In this document: one piece after another, positions 19,172 to 28,937 of the stretch
How the letters are laid out: each line of letters opens with the position of its first letter
How positions within the stretch are numbered: position 1 is the first letter of the stretch
NCBI GenBank assembly: GCA_022650895.1
Contig: JALCQC010000010.1
Span: 1 to 64,000 of the forward strand
DNA from: Bifidobacteriaceae bacterium
Lineage (GTDB): Bacteria > Actinomycetota > Actinomycetes > Actinomycetales > Bifidobacteriaceae
Direction: 5' to 3'
DNA length: 64,000 nt
The notes under the pieces: generated by a model
Database searches by the model: none
Told to the model about the DNA's origin: nothing
The model's input: only the letters and a program-made list of their open reading frames with translations
Translations under genes and position numbers: made by a program

Positions 19172-20137
19172 ATGGTGAGAACAAGTTCGAGCGCGCCCGC
19201 GATTGAGCTTACGGGAGTAAGCAAGTCATACGGGAGCCATGAAGCATTGAGCCAGATTGACGCCGTCATCAACCATGGAGAGATCTTCGGATTGGTGGGG
19301 CGCAACGGCGCAGGCAAAACGACATTGATGAAACTCATATTGGGGTTGTCGTCACCCACATCAGGAACGATCTCCATCAACGGATCAAGCAATGACGTCC
19401 AGCTCAACAGGGAACGCCGCTCCATCGGCTACTTGGTGGGTCAGAGCTACTTCGGTTCCATGAACGCCGTGGAGAATCTCAAATATTTCAGCAAACTCAA
19501 GGGAGTGAGCACACGCGGAGAGGTGAAGCGGGTGCTGCGACTGGTGGGGCTTGAAGGCGTAAAGACGCCGCTCAAGGGCTTCTCCATGGGCATGAAGCAG
19601 CGTTTCGGCATCGCTAATGCGCTGCTGGGAGGCCCGCAGCTCATCGTTCTGGACGAACCCATTAACGGCTTGGACCCGCAGGGAATCGCGGAGATGCGTG
19701 AGCTTTTCAAGTATCTCAACGAAAAGGAAGGCATCACCATCCTCATCTCCTCGCACCTGCTGAGCGAATTGGCACTCACGGCAACGAGCTTCGGCGTGAT
19801 CCATGACGGCCGTCTGGTCGCCACACTCACACACTCGCAGCTGGAGCACCAGACCAAGGCGCAGCGGCTCGAAATCGTTACGAACGATAACCGCGCCGCC
19901 ATGTCTCTGCTGAGGGAAAAGTTTGGCGTGCGTCCGGGCATGGACGACGGAACCATCGTGATCGACGAACGCGGCAACGGAAAGTCGGGTGCGAGCGATG
20001 GCAACAGCAGCATCGTCCCCGAACAGATCGCGGCGGCACTGGTGACGAATGGCTTCGAGCTGCGCGAACTGCACACACGGCGTCAGAGCCTGGAAGATTT
20101 CTACTTTTCCATTACGGGAGGTGAGCGTAATGCTTAA
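19172..20137 (+). CDS. ABC transporter ATP-binding protein
   Basis: Walker A GLVGRNGAGKTTLMK, signature GFSMGMKQRFGIANALLG, Walker B LIVLDEPINGLDP. Confidence 0.95.
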   Translation: MVRTSSSAPAIELTGVSKSYGSHEALSQIDAVINHGEIFGLVGRNGAGKTTLMKLILGLSSPTSGTISINGSSNDVQLNRERRSIGYLVGQSYFGSMNAVENLKYFSKLKGVSTRGEVKRVLRLVGLEGVKTPLKGFSMGMKQRFGIANALLGGPQLIVLDEPINGLDPQGIAEMRELFKYLNEKEGITILISSHLLSELALTATSFGVIHDGRLVATLTHSQLEHQTKAQRLEIVTNDNRAAMSLLREKFGVRPGMDDGTIVIDERGNGKSGASDGNSSIVPEQIAAALVTNGFELRELHTRRQSLEDFYFSITGGERNA

Positions 20138-20879
20138 CTATTGGAAAGCCGATGCCTACCGCATCGTGCGCTCACTGAGTTTCTGGGTGCTGACTCTGGC
20201 AGCGGTGGTGATGTACGCCGCCGGGATCTTCATTCTGAGCGGCCCGAGCTACTCTGTCGGCACCCACGCCAGCGTCATCGTCATGATTGGCGTCATGGCC
20301 TCCATTTTCACGGGCCTGGGCATCTACAACACCGTCTACAGCCAGGACATCAAGGCCGGAGCCATGCGCGTGGCGATCGGGCGGGGAACGGGTCGTACCC
20401 GCGTGGTCATCGCCAAGTTCCTGGAGATGGCGGTAGTCGCCGTTATCGCAGGAATCGTGCTGTATGTGGTGCTGCTGTATTTCCCGGCCATTTTCAGCAT
20501 TCATGTGACGTCTGCGCTTTCGAGCACGGCGAGTGCGGCGGTGTGGCGGTTTGTGCTGGAGACCATCCTGTTCTCGGCGCTGGCCTCCATCATCAGCATG
20601 GCACGGCAGGAATCCGTCACGGCGACGGTGGTGTTCGTTCTGTTGGCCGCAGGCGTTGTGGATCAACTTCTGGGTCTGCTGCTCAGCATCGGCTTCATCA
20701 AGAACATGGTGGGAGATATCACTGGGTACCTGCCCCAATCTTTGGGAGCGACTGTGGGCGCGCAGTTCAGCGGTACGGGCGAGGGCGGCTTCTCGTACGT
20801 GGCGGTGTACGTGGGCTACATCGTGGTGTCGCTGGTGCTGTCATGCTGGGCTTTCCATCGCAAGGAACTGGACTTCTGA
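20130..20879 (+). CDS. ABC-2 type transporter permease
   Basis: Six-TM protein overlapping the ATPase gene by 8 nt. Confidence 0.85.
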   Translation: MLNYWKADAYRIVRSLSFWVLTLAAVVMYAAGIFILSGPSYSVGTHASVIVMIGVMASIFTGLGIYNTVYSQDIKAGAMRVAIGRGTGRTRVVIAKFLEMAVVAVIAGIVLYVVLLYFPAIFSIHVTSALSSTASAAVWRFVLETILFSALASIISMARQESVTATVVFVLLAAGVVDQLLGLLLSIGFIKNMVGDITGYLPQSLGATVGAQFSGTGEGGFSYVAVYVGYIVVSLVLSCWAFHRKELDF

Positions 20880-20998
20880 TCTTTCCTGATGCGGACACAG
20901 GCACAGGCACAGACATGGCCGCAGCCGCGGACACAGATATAGATATAGATGCAGACGAGGCTCGGGGGAGCCGAGCCAGCAAGACGGAGGAATGAACA

Positions 20999-21397
20999 AT
21001 GGCACGCAAATCTTCACTGCACGGATGGATCATCGCAGTCATCGTGGTGGTGGTCGTGGCGGCAGGCGCGATCTGGGCAAAGGGTTATTACGATGATCGC
21101 TACGCGTCACAGTCGTACTACGCACAGATTCCCGCCGATGAGTCCACGGAGATTCAGGGGCTCAAGGATCAGCATGGCAACGTGGTCGATAAAGGGCACG
21201 AATATAAACTGACGGCCTATGACAAGGACGGCACCGCCCGCGATCTCAGCGTCACGGTGTACACCAGCGATGCCAGCAAGCTCTATCAGCCCGGTACCTA
21301 TCTCAAGATAGAGGCGAGCAAGCAGATTGTGACAGGGCAGGAAGTCATCGAGAAGTCGGCGATTCCGGCAGCTGCGCTCGCCAAGATCGAAGGCTGA
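20999..21397 (+). CDS. YxeA-like (DUF1093-like) exported protein
   Basis: N-terminal TM followed by GHEYKLTAYDKDGTARDLSVTVY...LYQPGTYLKIEASKQIVTGQEVI. Confidence 0.65.
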   Translation: MARKSSLHGWIIAVIVVVVVAAGAIWAKGYYDDRYASQSYYAQIPADESTEIQGLKDQHGNVVDKGHEYKLTAYDKDGTARDLSVTVYTSDASKLYQPGTYLKIEASKQIVTGQEVIEKSAIPAAALAKIEG

Positions 21398-21744
21398 AGC
21401 GGCATGATGGCGTTCTCGTTCCGCTAGAACGAGTGCGCAGAACGTACGGATAGAACGAACGTACAGAACGTACGAATAAGGGCTCGGATGTGGTTGGTGA
21501 GGTCTCTGACTTCATGACCGGATCCGGGCCCTTTTTGCGTGAAAAAGGAGCCGCACACAGGATTATTTATGGTGTCTACGCGTGTTTTTGCAGGGAAGAA
21601 TCACCGAAAGCCGTATTTGTCGAGTCACACTTAAGAATCGTTTAAGGGCGTTTGTCCGTTTTCTCCCGGAAGGGCGGGAATAGGGGAGACGCCACCAAAA
21701 TAAGACTCGGCGTCACTGCGCGCCCCTGAGGAGGATGCCCTGGC

Positions 21745-23007
21745 ATGACTGCAACTTCCACACCTTCGTCGCCATCACGACGCCTGGAGTGGGTAGATGC
21801 CTTGAGAGGTCTCGGAATTCTCTTCGTCATCGTGGGGCACACCTCCCGCATTCCGCAGGTTACGCAATGGATCTACGCCTTCCACATGCCGTTGTTCTTC
21901 TGGCTTTCCGGCTACCTCTTTCACGCGCGCCCTCCCCGTCAGTTCATTCGCCGCAAGGTCTTCACGCTGCTGATTCCGTACCTGTTCTTCGGGGTGCTTG
22001 CATGGTTCTTCTGGGCGTTTTTCGAATATGATTATGGCGATCACGCCGATGACGTTGTGCCGGCACTTCAGAACCTTTTCATCGGTCGGGCGGGGAATGT
22101 CAACAATCCCGCCAATGCGCCGCTGTGGTTTCTGCTCTGCCTGTTCATGACCGAAATCGCGTTCCTCTTCCTTTTTCTCGGAGCGCGTACGGTGGCCAAC
22201 GCGATGGCCGCGAGGAAGTATGGGGCGGACAATCCTGAGGCCGATCGTCTGGCGGAATGGCTGCGTTTGTCAATCATCGCAGCGGCTCCCATCGGTTCCG
22301 CTTTAGGAGGCGCCGCACTTATCCACGCAAAGTTCCAGCGGCTGCCTCTTACTCTCGACATTGTTCCGGTGGCCATTGCTTTCATGGGCTTGGGGTACCT
22401 CAGCAAGCAGGTTTCTCATCGCGTTGTAGCGTTCCCTGCGGTGGCTGATCGCGTTCGCGCAGTTGGTGCCATTATTACCGTGAACTGTCCGCTGTGGTTA
22501 CGTAGAATCTGTGTCGGTATTGTTCTTCCGCTTGGAATTGGTGCCGTTGTCGGGGTGCAACTGCGCGTCCACGGCGTTCATGTGGACCTTGCCAACAACG
22601 TAATGCGCATCCCCTCCGTCGCCTACGCCGCCGCGGCAGTGATGATCTTTGCGGTGTACCTCGTCGCAAAGAATTTCTCGCCGAAATTCCTGCAGTATCT
22701 CGGAAGAGCCTCCATTGTGATTCTGGGCGTGCACGACGTGGTCAAGCACGAGGTGATCGAGGCGGTCGCTTCGGTAACCGATCTCTCCACCACGGAGGTA
22801 CGCACCGCTCCTCTGTGGGTGGCCGTGATGTCGGCAGTCATTCTGGGCATCTCTGTTCTCCTCTACGAGCTTGTGGACAGGACAATGCCCTTCGTCATCG
22901 GCAAGCAGACGGTATCTGCCTGGAGACGTGACGGCCTGCGGACCGCACCCTCCCAGCCCCTTCCCAGCTATGGAATGCCCTTGGCGAACCAGATGCAGAG
23001 AATTTAG
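21745..23007 (+). CDS. acyltransferase 3 family membrane protein
   Basis: RRLEWVDALRGLGILFVIVGHTSRIPQVTQWIYAFHMPLFFWLSGYLF. Confidence 0.9.
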   Translation: MTATSTPSSPSRRLEWVDALRGLGILFVIVGHTSRIPQVTQWIYAFHMPLFFWLSGYLFHARPPRQFIRRKVFTLLIPYLFFGVLAWFFWAFFEYDYGDHADDVVPALQNLFIGRAGNVNNPANAPLWFLLCLFMTEIAFLFLFLGARTVANAMAARKYGADNPEADRLAEWLRLSIIAAAPIGSALGGAALIHAKFQRLPLTLDIVPVAIAFMGLGYLSKQVSHRVVAFPAVADRVRAVGAIITVNCPLWLRRICVGIVLPLGIGAVVGVQLRVHGVHVDLANNVMRIPSVAYAAAAVMIFAVYLVAKNFSPKFLQYLGRASIVILGVHDVVKHEVIEAVASVTDLSTTEVRTAPLWVAVMSAVILGISVLLYELVDRTMPFVIGKQTVSAWRRDGLRTAPSQPLPSYGMPLANQMQRI

Positions 23008-23057
23008 GGACGTGAGTAGCGGATAGGGAGTTTGCGGAAAGAAAGCACGAAGAAAAA

Positions 23058-23107
23058 TACGCAGAAATGCGTAAAAATATGCAGAAGTACGCAGAAATGC
23101 AAAGAAA
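23058..23107. repeat. five imperfect 10-bp tandem units, A-tract phased
   Basis: Consecutive units: tacgcagaaa/tgcgtaaaaa/tatgcagaag/tacgcagaaa/tgcaaagaaa. Confidence 0.75.
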
Positions 23108-23206
23108 AAGGACACAGTATCCGGAAAGATGCACCGCATTCCTCTTCGCGGCGATTACGGTAGGGTTCGGGAGTCTTTTGAATCAGGCCAAAGGAGAGGA
23201 ATCCGG

Positions 23207-24124
23207 ATGAAGCATATGGTCACTCTGCCACAGGGAGCGGTGGTTCCCGCGCTGGGAATCGGCACTTGGCATACGGCGGAGACGACAATACCAAGGCAGC
23301 GTGTGCGGGAGTCGGCTGCCCTTCGTGCCGGCATTTCGTCTGGAATGCGTCTGATCGACACCGCGGAGATGTATTCGGATGGCGAGAGCGAACGGCTGGT
23401 GGGACAGGCGGTTGCCGCGGTGACGGCCCCCGTTGACAACCCCGTCATCAAACGCGGCTCCACGTTTCTCTCTCGTTCGGACCTGTTTCTTGTTTCCAAG
23501 GTGTACCCGTGGAATGCGGGTCGTGGCCACATTTTCGACAGCTGCAAGGCCAGCCTCAAGCGTTTGGGTACCGACTATCTGGATTTGTACCTGCTGCATT
23601 GGCGGGGTGCAGTGCCGCTTGCGGAGACCGTGGAGTGCATGGAAGAACTGGTGGAGCAAGGGCTGATTCGTGGCTGGGGCGTCTCCAATTTCGATGTCGC
23701 TGACATGGAAGAGCTGTGGAGCCTTCCCAACGGTGACCATTGCCAAGTGGATCAGGTGCTGTACCACGTGGCGTCGCGCGGCATCGAGTTCGCGCTGCAG
23801 CCATGGCTGACGCAACACGGTGTGGCCACGATGGCTTACTGCCCGCTTGCGCAGGGCGGTTTCCTCTCGACGAACGGACACTCGTTGTTCCACGATCCCA
23901 CCATTGTCAGCATTGCCGCCGCACATCACGCGACTGCGGCACAGGTGTTGCTCGCGTGGGTGATTCGCAACGGCTCCACGATTGCCATGCCGATGAGTTC
24001 GACGGCCCGGCATACGCAGGAAAACGCGAAGGCCGACGAAGTGGAACTCACCAGCAGTGATCTGGCGGCCATCGACAAGGCCTTCCCCGCACCGACGCAC
24101 AAGGTCGATCTCGATACCCAGTGA
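23207..24124 (+). CDS. aldo/keto reductase
   Basis: VVPALGIGTWHTAE, LIDTAEMYSDGESERLVG, LGTDYLDLYLLHWRG. RBS aaaggagagg. Confidence 0.92.
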   Translation: MKHMVTLPQGAVVPALGIGTWHTAETTIPRQRVRESAALRAGISSGMRLIDTAEMYSDGESERLVGQAVAAVTAPVDNPVIKRGSTFLSRSDLFLVSKVYPWNAGRGHIFDSCKASLKRLGTDYLDLYLLHWRGAVPLAETVECMEELVEQGLIRGWGVSNFDVADMEELWSLPNGDHCQVDQVLYHVASRGIEFALQPWLTQHGVATMAYCPLAQGGFLSTNGHSLFHDPTIVSIAAAHHATAAQVLLAWVIRNGSTIAMPMSSTARHTQENAKADEVELTSSDLAAIDKAFPAPTHKVDLDTQ

Positions 24125-24309
24125 GCGGACACTGGCTCAGTGCTGCGGCGCGCGGCGAGCGCGCTGCCATACGTAGGTGGTGCGAACGCAATCGCAATCA
24201 TAGAAAACTGGTGGCCCCGCACTCGTACCCGTTGTGCGGGCGTGGGCGCGAAGCCACCAGCAATGGAAATGGGAACCTGTCGTACTAGATCCTTTCGGGA
24301 TCGTAAAAA

Positions 24310-25314
24310 TCAGAAGGTAATGACCATACGACCCATGATCTTGCCACTGAGCATCTCATCGAAGATGTCGTTGATCTCCTCGAGTTTGCGGGGGTGGGTC
24401 TTGGGAACGACCTTGCCCTCCGCACCGAAGGCGAAGGCCTCTGCGAGATCTTGACGGGTGCCCACCAGAGAGCCGACGACCTTGATGCCATCGAGAACTA
24501 GACGCGGAATGTTGAGGTCCATGTCCTCCGACGGAAGGCCTACTGCTGACAGGCATCCACCGGCCCTCAGGCAGTAGACTGCGGAGTTGAAGGCCGAGCG
24601 GGCAACAGCGGTCACCACTGCGCCGTGAGCGCCGCCGATCTTCTCCTGCATGACCTCCGCCGCATCTTCCTTCGTGGGATTGATGCAGATATCTGCGCCG
24701 CATTCCTTGGCGAAATCGAGCTGCGCATCGTTGACATCCACTGCCACAACGTGCAGACCGAAGACGTTCTTGGCATACTGCAACGCAAGGTTTCCGAGGC
24801 CTCCCATGCCGTAGATGGCGAGCCACTGGCCAGGGCGAACCATGGCTTCCTTGATCGCCTTGTAGCAGGTGACGCCTGCACAGGTGATGGAGGATGCGGG
24901 GGCGCTCTCCAGGCCGTCGGGGACCTTGACGGAATAGTCTGCGGTGACGATGCATTCCTCCGCCATGCCACCGTCCGCGGTATAGCCCGCGTTCAGCACT
25001 GAACGACAGAGGGTCTCGCGTCCGCTGGTGCAATATTCACAGTGTCCGCAGCCCCGGTAGAACCACGCGACGCTGGCGCGATCACCAATCTTGAGTGTGG
25101 TGACGCCTGGCGCCACCTCCACCACCTCGCCAATGCCTTCGTGGCCCAAAATACGGCCTGTCTTGTCGCCGAAATCACCGTTCTTGACGTGGATGTCGGT
25201 GTGGCATACGCCACAGCAGATCATCTTGAGTCGAGCTTCGCCATGTTCCAATGGCCTCAGGGAACGGTCTTCGATCGCCACTCTGTGATCGGCCGTTGCT
25301 ACTGCTGCTTTCAT
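24310..25314 (-). CDS. adhP: zinc-dependent alcohol dehydrogenase
   Basis: [63 protein letters not shown]. Confidence 0.9.
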   Translation of the reverse strand: MKAAVATADHRVAIEDRSLRPLEHGEARLKMICCGVCHTDIHVKNGDFGDKTGRILGHEGIGEVVEVAPGVTTLKIGDRASVAWFYRGCGHCEYCTSGRETLCRSVLNAGYTADGGMAEECIVTADYSVKVPDGLESAPASSITCAGVTCYKAIKEAMVRPGQWLAIYGMGGLGNLALQYAKNVFGLHVVAVDVNDAQLDFAKECGADICINPTKEDAAEVMQEKIGGAHGAVVTAVARSAFNSAVYCLRAGGCLSAVGLPSEDMDLNIPRLVLDGIKVVGSLVGTRQDLAEAFAFGAEGKVVPKTHPRKLEEINDIFDEMLSGKIMGRMVITF

Positions 25315-25382
25315 GTGCAAATCCTCCTTGATTTGTCGATAGAGCCTAGAAGAAAATTATCATAAATCTCTCGTTGACAGCT

Positions 25383-25400
25383 CTATATTTCGAAAGATAG
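25383..25400. promoter_or_regulatory. 18-bp near-perfect palindrome, candidate operator between adhP and a divergent aldo/keto reductase
   Basis: CTATATTTCGAAAGATAG pairs with its reverse complement except at two symmetric positions. Lies in an AT-rich divergent intergenic region. Confidence 0.45.
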
Positions 25401-25603
25401 TTCGATTATTTCGGCGTAGCAATTCCGTATTCGCATCCCTCGTTACGCGATCCAAGGAATTGCAGAGCGCGGCCGGATATTCGCGAATAATGTTGTTCCT
25501 GAAGCGTATCTGACAACGGACAACACTTGGCATCACACGGTGACATGACACCGTCATCGTCACCGTTGCCATACAACGACACGACATCACGTGAGGAGCG
25601 CAG

Positions 25604-26551
25604 ATGACACAGCTTGGAAAAAGCGGAATCGATATTTATCCCTTGGCCCTGGGCGGCAACACCTTTGGCTGGACGAGCGACGAGAAGGAATCCGACGCCG
25701 TTCTCGACGCATATGTTGACGCTGGTGGCAACCTCATCGACACCGCCGACGTCTATTCGGCATGGGTGCCGGGGAATGCGGGCGGTGAATCGGAGATCAT
25801 TCTTGGACGCTGGCTTGCAACGCGCGCCAACCGCAGCAAGGTTCTCATCGCCACAAAGGTGAGTCAGCACCCGCAATATCCTGGGCTTTCCGCAAAGAAT
25901 ATTGCCGCCGCTGCCGACGAGTCCTTGCTCCGGCTGGGCACCGACTACATCGACCTGTACTACGCTCATTTCGACGACGAGAAGACCCCTCTGGCCGAGA
26001 CCGCGGAAGCCCTCGATGCATTGGTGAAGCAGGGCAAGGTTCGTGCCATCGGGTTGTCGAACTACTCCACCGACCGCCTCCGCGAGTATTTTGCCATTGC
26101 GCGGGAGAACGGTTTCACACTGCCAGTGGCGCTTGAGCCGCACTACAACCTGGTGACGCGCACCAACTACGAGCAGAATCTGCAGCAGATTGCCGAGGAA
26201 GAAAACCTGGCGGTGTTCCCGTACTATTCGCTGGCCTCTGGCTTCCTGACGGGCAAATACCGCACGGCCGACGATCTCAAGGGCCGCGCTCGCGGCGGTG
26301 ACGTCAAGGGTTATATGAATGCGGACGGTCTGGCAGTGGTTGCCGAGCTGGATCGCATCGCGCAGGAACACGGTGTTGAGATCGCCACGGTTGCGTTGGC
26401 GTGGCTGCGCTCCCGCTCCCAGATCGCCGCTCCGATTGCGAGTGCGCGCACCCCCGAACAGTTGCCCGCGCTGGTGGCATCGACGACGCTGGAACTGTCG
26501 AAGGAAGATGTTGCGGCCCTCGACACGGTGTCGAGCAAGTTGATGAAGTAG
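25604..26551 (+). CDS. aldo/keto reductase
   Basis: LGKSGIDIYPLALGGNTFGW, LIDTADVYSAW, LGTDYIDLYYAHFDD. Confidence 0.92.
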   Translation: MTQLGKSGIDIYPLALGGNTFGWTSDEKESDAVLDAYVDAGGNLIDTADVYSAWVPGNAGGESEIILGRWLATRANRSKVLIATKVSQHPQYPGLSAKNIAAAADESLLRLGTDYIDLYYAHFDDEKTPLAETAEALDALVKQGKVRAIGLSNYSTDRLREYFAIARENGFTLPVALEPHYNLVTRTNYEQNLQQIAEEENLAVFPYYSLASGFLTGKYRTADDLKGRARGGDVKGYMNADGLAVVAELDRIAQEHGVEIATVALAWLRSRSQIAAPIASARTPEQLPALVASTTLELSKEDVAALDTVSSKLMK

Positions 26552-26669
26552 AGCGGTGTGATGCGCTGAGCTGGATTGCGTGTGTAGTGAACTGTCGGCA
26601 TGGGTGGGTTTGTGTGCGCACGTCGAGCTGCCACGCAATGCAGCTAGGCATGAAGTCAATTAGGTATGA

Positions 26670-26706
26670 AAAATCCCCGAGAACTATGAGGTTCTTGGGG
26701 ATTTTT
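26670..26706. terminator. bidirectional terminator between an aldo/keto reductase and the tRNA genes
   Basis: AAATCCCC(G)AGAACT-ATGA-GGTTCT(T)GGGGATTTTT. Confidence 0.8.
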
Positions 26707-26714
26707 GTTGTTTG

Positions 26715-26787
26715 TGGAGCTAGCCGGGTTCGAACCGGCGACCCTCTGCTTGCAAAGCAGATGCGCTACCAGCTGCGCCATAGCCCC
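26715..26787 (-). tRNA. tRNA-Ala(UGC)
   Basis: Minus strand GGGGCTATGGCGCAGCTGGTAGCGCATCTGCTTTGCAAGCAGAGGGTCGCCGGTTCGAACCCGGCTAGCTCCA folds as a cloverleaf with anticodon TGC. Confidence 0.95.
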
Positions 26788-26809
26788 AAATGAATCTTTA
26801 TAAACTGCG

Positions 26810-26883
26810 TGGGCCCAGGAAGACTTGAACTTCCGACCTCATCCTTATCAGGGATGCGCTCTAACCAACTGAGCTATGGGCCC
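26810..26883 (-). tRNA. tRNA-Ile(GAU)
   Basis: Minus strand GGGCCCATAGCTCAGTTGGTTAGAGCGCATCCCTGATAAGGATGAGGTCGGAAGTTCAAGTCTTCCTGGGCCCA, anticodon GAT. Confidence 0.95.
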
Positions 26884-27064
26884 ATCACTGTGATTGGAAA
26901 ATCACACAAACAGTTATGTTAAGGGTTATTGTTCCAATAGTCAATTCAGAGTGTCGAATAGACATTTAATGCGCAGTGCGTAACGTCTGCCCACCATCCG
27001 AAATACGCTCCACGCGCACCGAAATGCCTTGCCAATGCAGCCTTGGCCATGTTGGAATTGAATC

Positions 27065-27523
27065 ATGACAAAATATATAGGAAACGAGCCGTCGGAAGTC
27101 GTCTACACCGCTGTGGCGAACGTCACGGGTGGGCGTACCGGCGAGGCTTATAGCACCGAACCAGACATGCATTTGAGCATGCGTTCCCCCAAGTCCATGG
27201 GTGGGGAAGGAGACGGTACCAACCCCGAGCAGCTGTTCGCAATGGGTTGGGGCGCCTGCTTCCAGGGAGCCCTTGGACTTGCCGCCAAAGAAATGCGTAT
27301 GAGTGGACTGAAGGTTGCGAAATCCAAGGTCCGCGTCCACGTATCTTTCGGCCCTGAAGGCGAATCTTTCGCGCTGGCTGCCAAGATTGAGGTCGCGGTT
27401 CCGGGCTTCCCCTTGGAGGAAGTGCAGAAACTCGCGGACCGCACGCACGAGTTGTGCCCGTATTCCAAGGCGACGCGTGATAATGTGCCGGTTGAAGTGA
27501 TTGCAGTCGACGCTCTCGTCTGA
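27065..27523 (+). CDS. OsmC/Ohr-family organic hydroperoxide resistance protein
   Basis: TNPEQLFAMGWGACFQGAL and LCPYSKATRDNVPVEV carry the two family cysteines. Confidence 0.92.
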   Translation: MTKYIGNEPSEVVYTAVANVTGGRTGEAYSTEPDMHLSMRSPKSMGGEGDGTNPEQLFAMGWGACFQGALGLAAKEMRMSGLKVAKSKVRVHVSFGPEGESFALAAKIEVAVPGFPLEEVQKLADRTHELCPYSKATRDNVPVEVIAVDALV

Positions 27524-27635
27524 GTCGCTCGGCAGTAAATCATGCAGCAACCATGCAGTAGTCGTTGTGTAAGGGGAGGGGCTGCATCTGGCTTCTCCCC
27601 ATTTTTGACACGTGGGTCAAGTACCATAAGGACGC

Positions 27636-28256
27636 GTGCGCAACCAGAAACGAAATCAGCCGGAACCCCCCGTTGAGATCGATTACGAGGGTTTGCATAT
27701 GCTGGTGACGCGCAAGCCCATCAAGAACATGTATCTGCGGGTCAAGCCACCTGACGGTCATCTTGAGATCTCCGCTCCACTGCGAATGCGCACGAATACC
27801 ATCGAAAAGTTCGTGGATTCTCGCCGCACATGGATTGACCAGATGCAGGAGCGCATGGTTCCCGTGAATCCGCTCAATCCCTCCGATACTCAGGAACGGC
27901 ATTCTCTGGGGGATAATTGGCCTCCTGAGCGTCGGGCGGAGGCGAAGATCCGCATGACGGCACAGCTTTCGGAATTACTGCCGCGGTGGACGGCGACGGT
28001 GGGCCGCGCACCTACGGCAATCAGTCTGCGTCCCATGAAGACGAGGTGGGGCTCGTGCACGCCGCGGACTGGCCGCATTCGTCTCAATCTCGAATTGGCG
28101 GATATGCCCGAGCGCTTTCTTGAGTATGTTCTCGTGCATGAGCTCACGCACCTGCGGGCGTCGGGGCATGGGACTGAATTCCAGCGACTGATGTCGCAGT
28201 ACCTGCCTCAGTGGAAAACCTTGCGTGCAGAATTGAACCACTACGTCATTTTGTGA
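27636..28256 (+). CDS. YgjP/M48-like metallopeptidase
   Basis: TRWGSCTPRTGRIRLNLELADMP, zinc motif VHELTHLRASGHGTEF. Confidence 0.88.
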   Translation: MRNQKRNQPEPPVEIDYEGLHMLVTRKPIKNMYLRVKPPDGHLEISAPLRMRTNTIEKFVDSRRTWIDQMQERMVPVNPLNPSDTQERHSLGDNWPPERRAEAKIRMTAQLSELLPRWTATVGRAPTAISLRPMKTRWGSCTPRTGRIRLNLELADMPERFLEYVLVHELTHLRASGHGTEFQRLMSQYLPQWKTLRAELNHYVIL

Positions 28257-28360
28257 GGCGCGAGGCTGCAGATAGTTGTGAGCGGAGCTTATTGGGGAGG
28301 TTTCCTTCTCCAGTTATCCACACCCCTTGATTTTTTATTTGTGTACGTGGATTTCTCGCT

Positions 28361-28864
28361 ATGTTTGCAGTCATGACTTATGAAAATCCTTCCGCTGCGC
28401 CTCCGCCCGGGGTTTCAGGTACGCGCGCCAACAGTGGTGATGGCAGCGGTGATAACGATGGCGGCAGCAGTGGTGGCGTCAGTCGTATGAATGCCGGTGA
28501 AGGCGGGGTGAATACGGGGGTCATCCTAGATTTTGCTGATTATGGGAGATTGCGCCGAAACGGTCGTGTGGCGTTGCTGATTGCGGTTGTCGCGTCAGCG
28601 CTGTTCACTGGAGCGTCGGTCTTCGTCTTCGCTCATCCCGAGATTTTCGGGGTGCTGGTGCTCGCTGCCGGAGTGGCCGTGTTCGTGATGTTTCCGGTCT
28701 TTGTCGTTTCAACTGCTGCGGGAGTGATCGCAGCAACCGGCAGAGTCCGTGGGCATGGCGGTCTCACTGTCTTGCTGGTACTGGGGCTGGTGTGCTGTGC
28801 GGTGGTGGCATTAGTAGGTGTCGCCATTCTGGCTATTCTCATTCCGCTTCTCGTTCCCCTGTGA
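28361..28864 (+). CDS. hypothetical membrane protein
   Basis: Gly/Ser/Asn-rich N-terminus followed by three or more hydrophobic segments. No family recognised. Confidence 0.55.
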   Translation: MFAVMTYENPSAAPPPGVSGTRANSGDGSGDNDGGSSGGVSRMNAGEGGVNTGVILDFADYGRLRRNGRVALLIAVVASALFTGASVFVFAHPEIFGVLVLAAGVAVFVMFPVFVVSTAAGVIAATGRVRGHGGLTVLLVLGLVCCAVVALVGVAILAILIPLLVPL

Positions 28865-28937
28865 TCTCTCGGTGGCACGCTCTTCCGGAGGTGATTTTCC
28901 GCGATAACCTTAAGAAAAACGAATGAGAGGAGCTCTC

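Noticed and set aside
21420-21480. Degenerate agaacgtacg repeats and a CTCGTTC/GAACGAG inverted repeat after the YxeA-like gene
   Set aside because: Short and imperfect, adjacent to a probable long-loop terminator (gggctcggat...atccgggccctttttg). Insufficient to call a distinct element.
28314-28322. Single perfect DnaA box TTATCCACA upstream of a hypothetical membrane gene
   Set aside because: An isolated 9-mer is expected occasionally by chance. No cluster around it, unlike 52031-52317.
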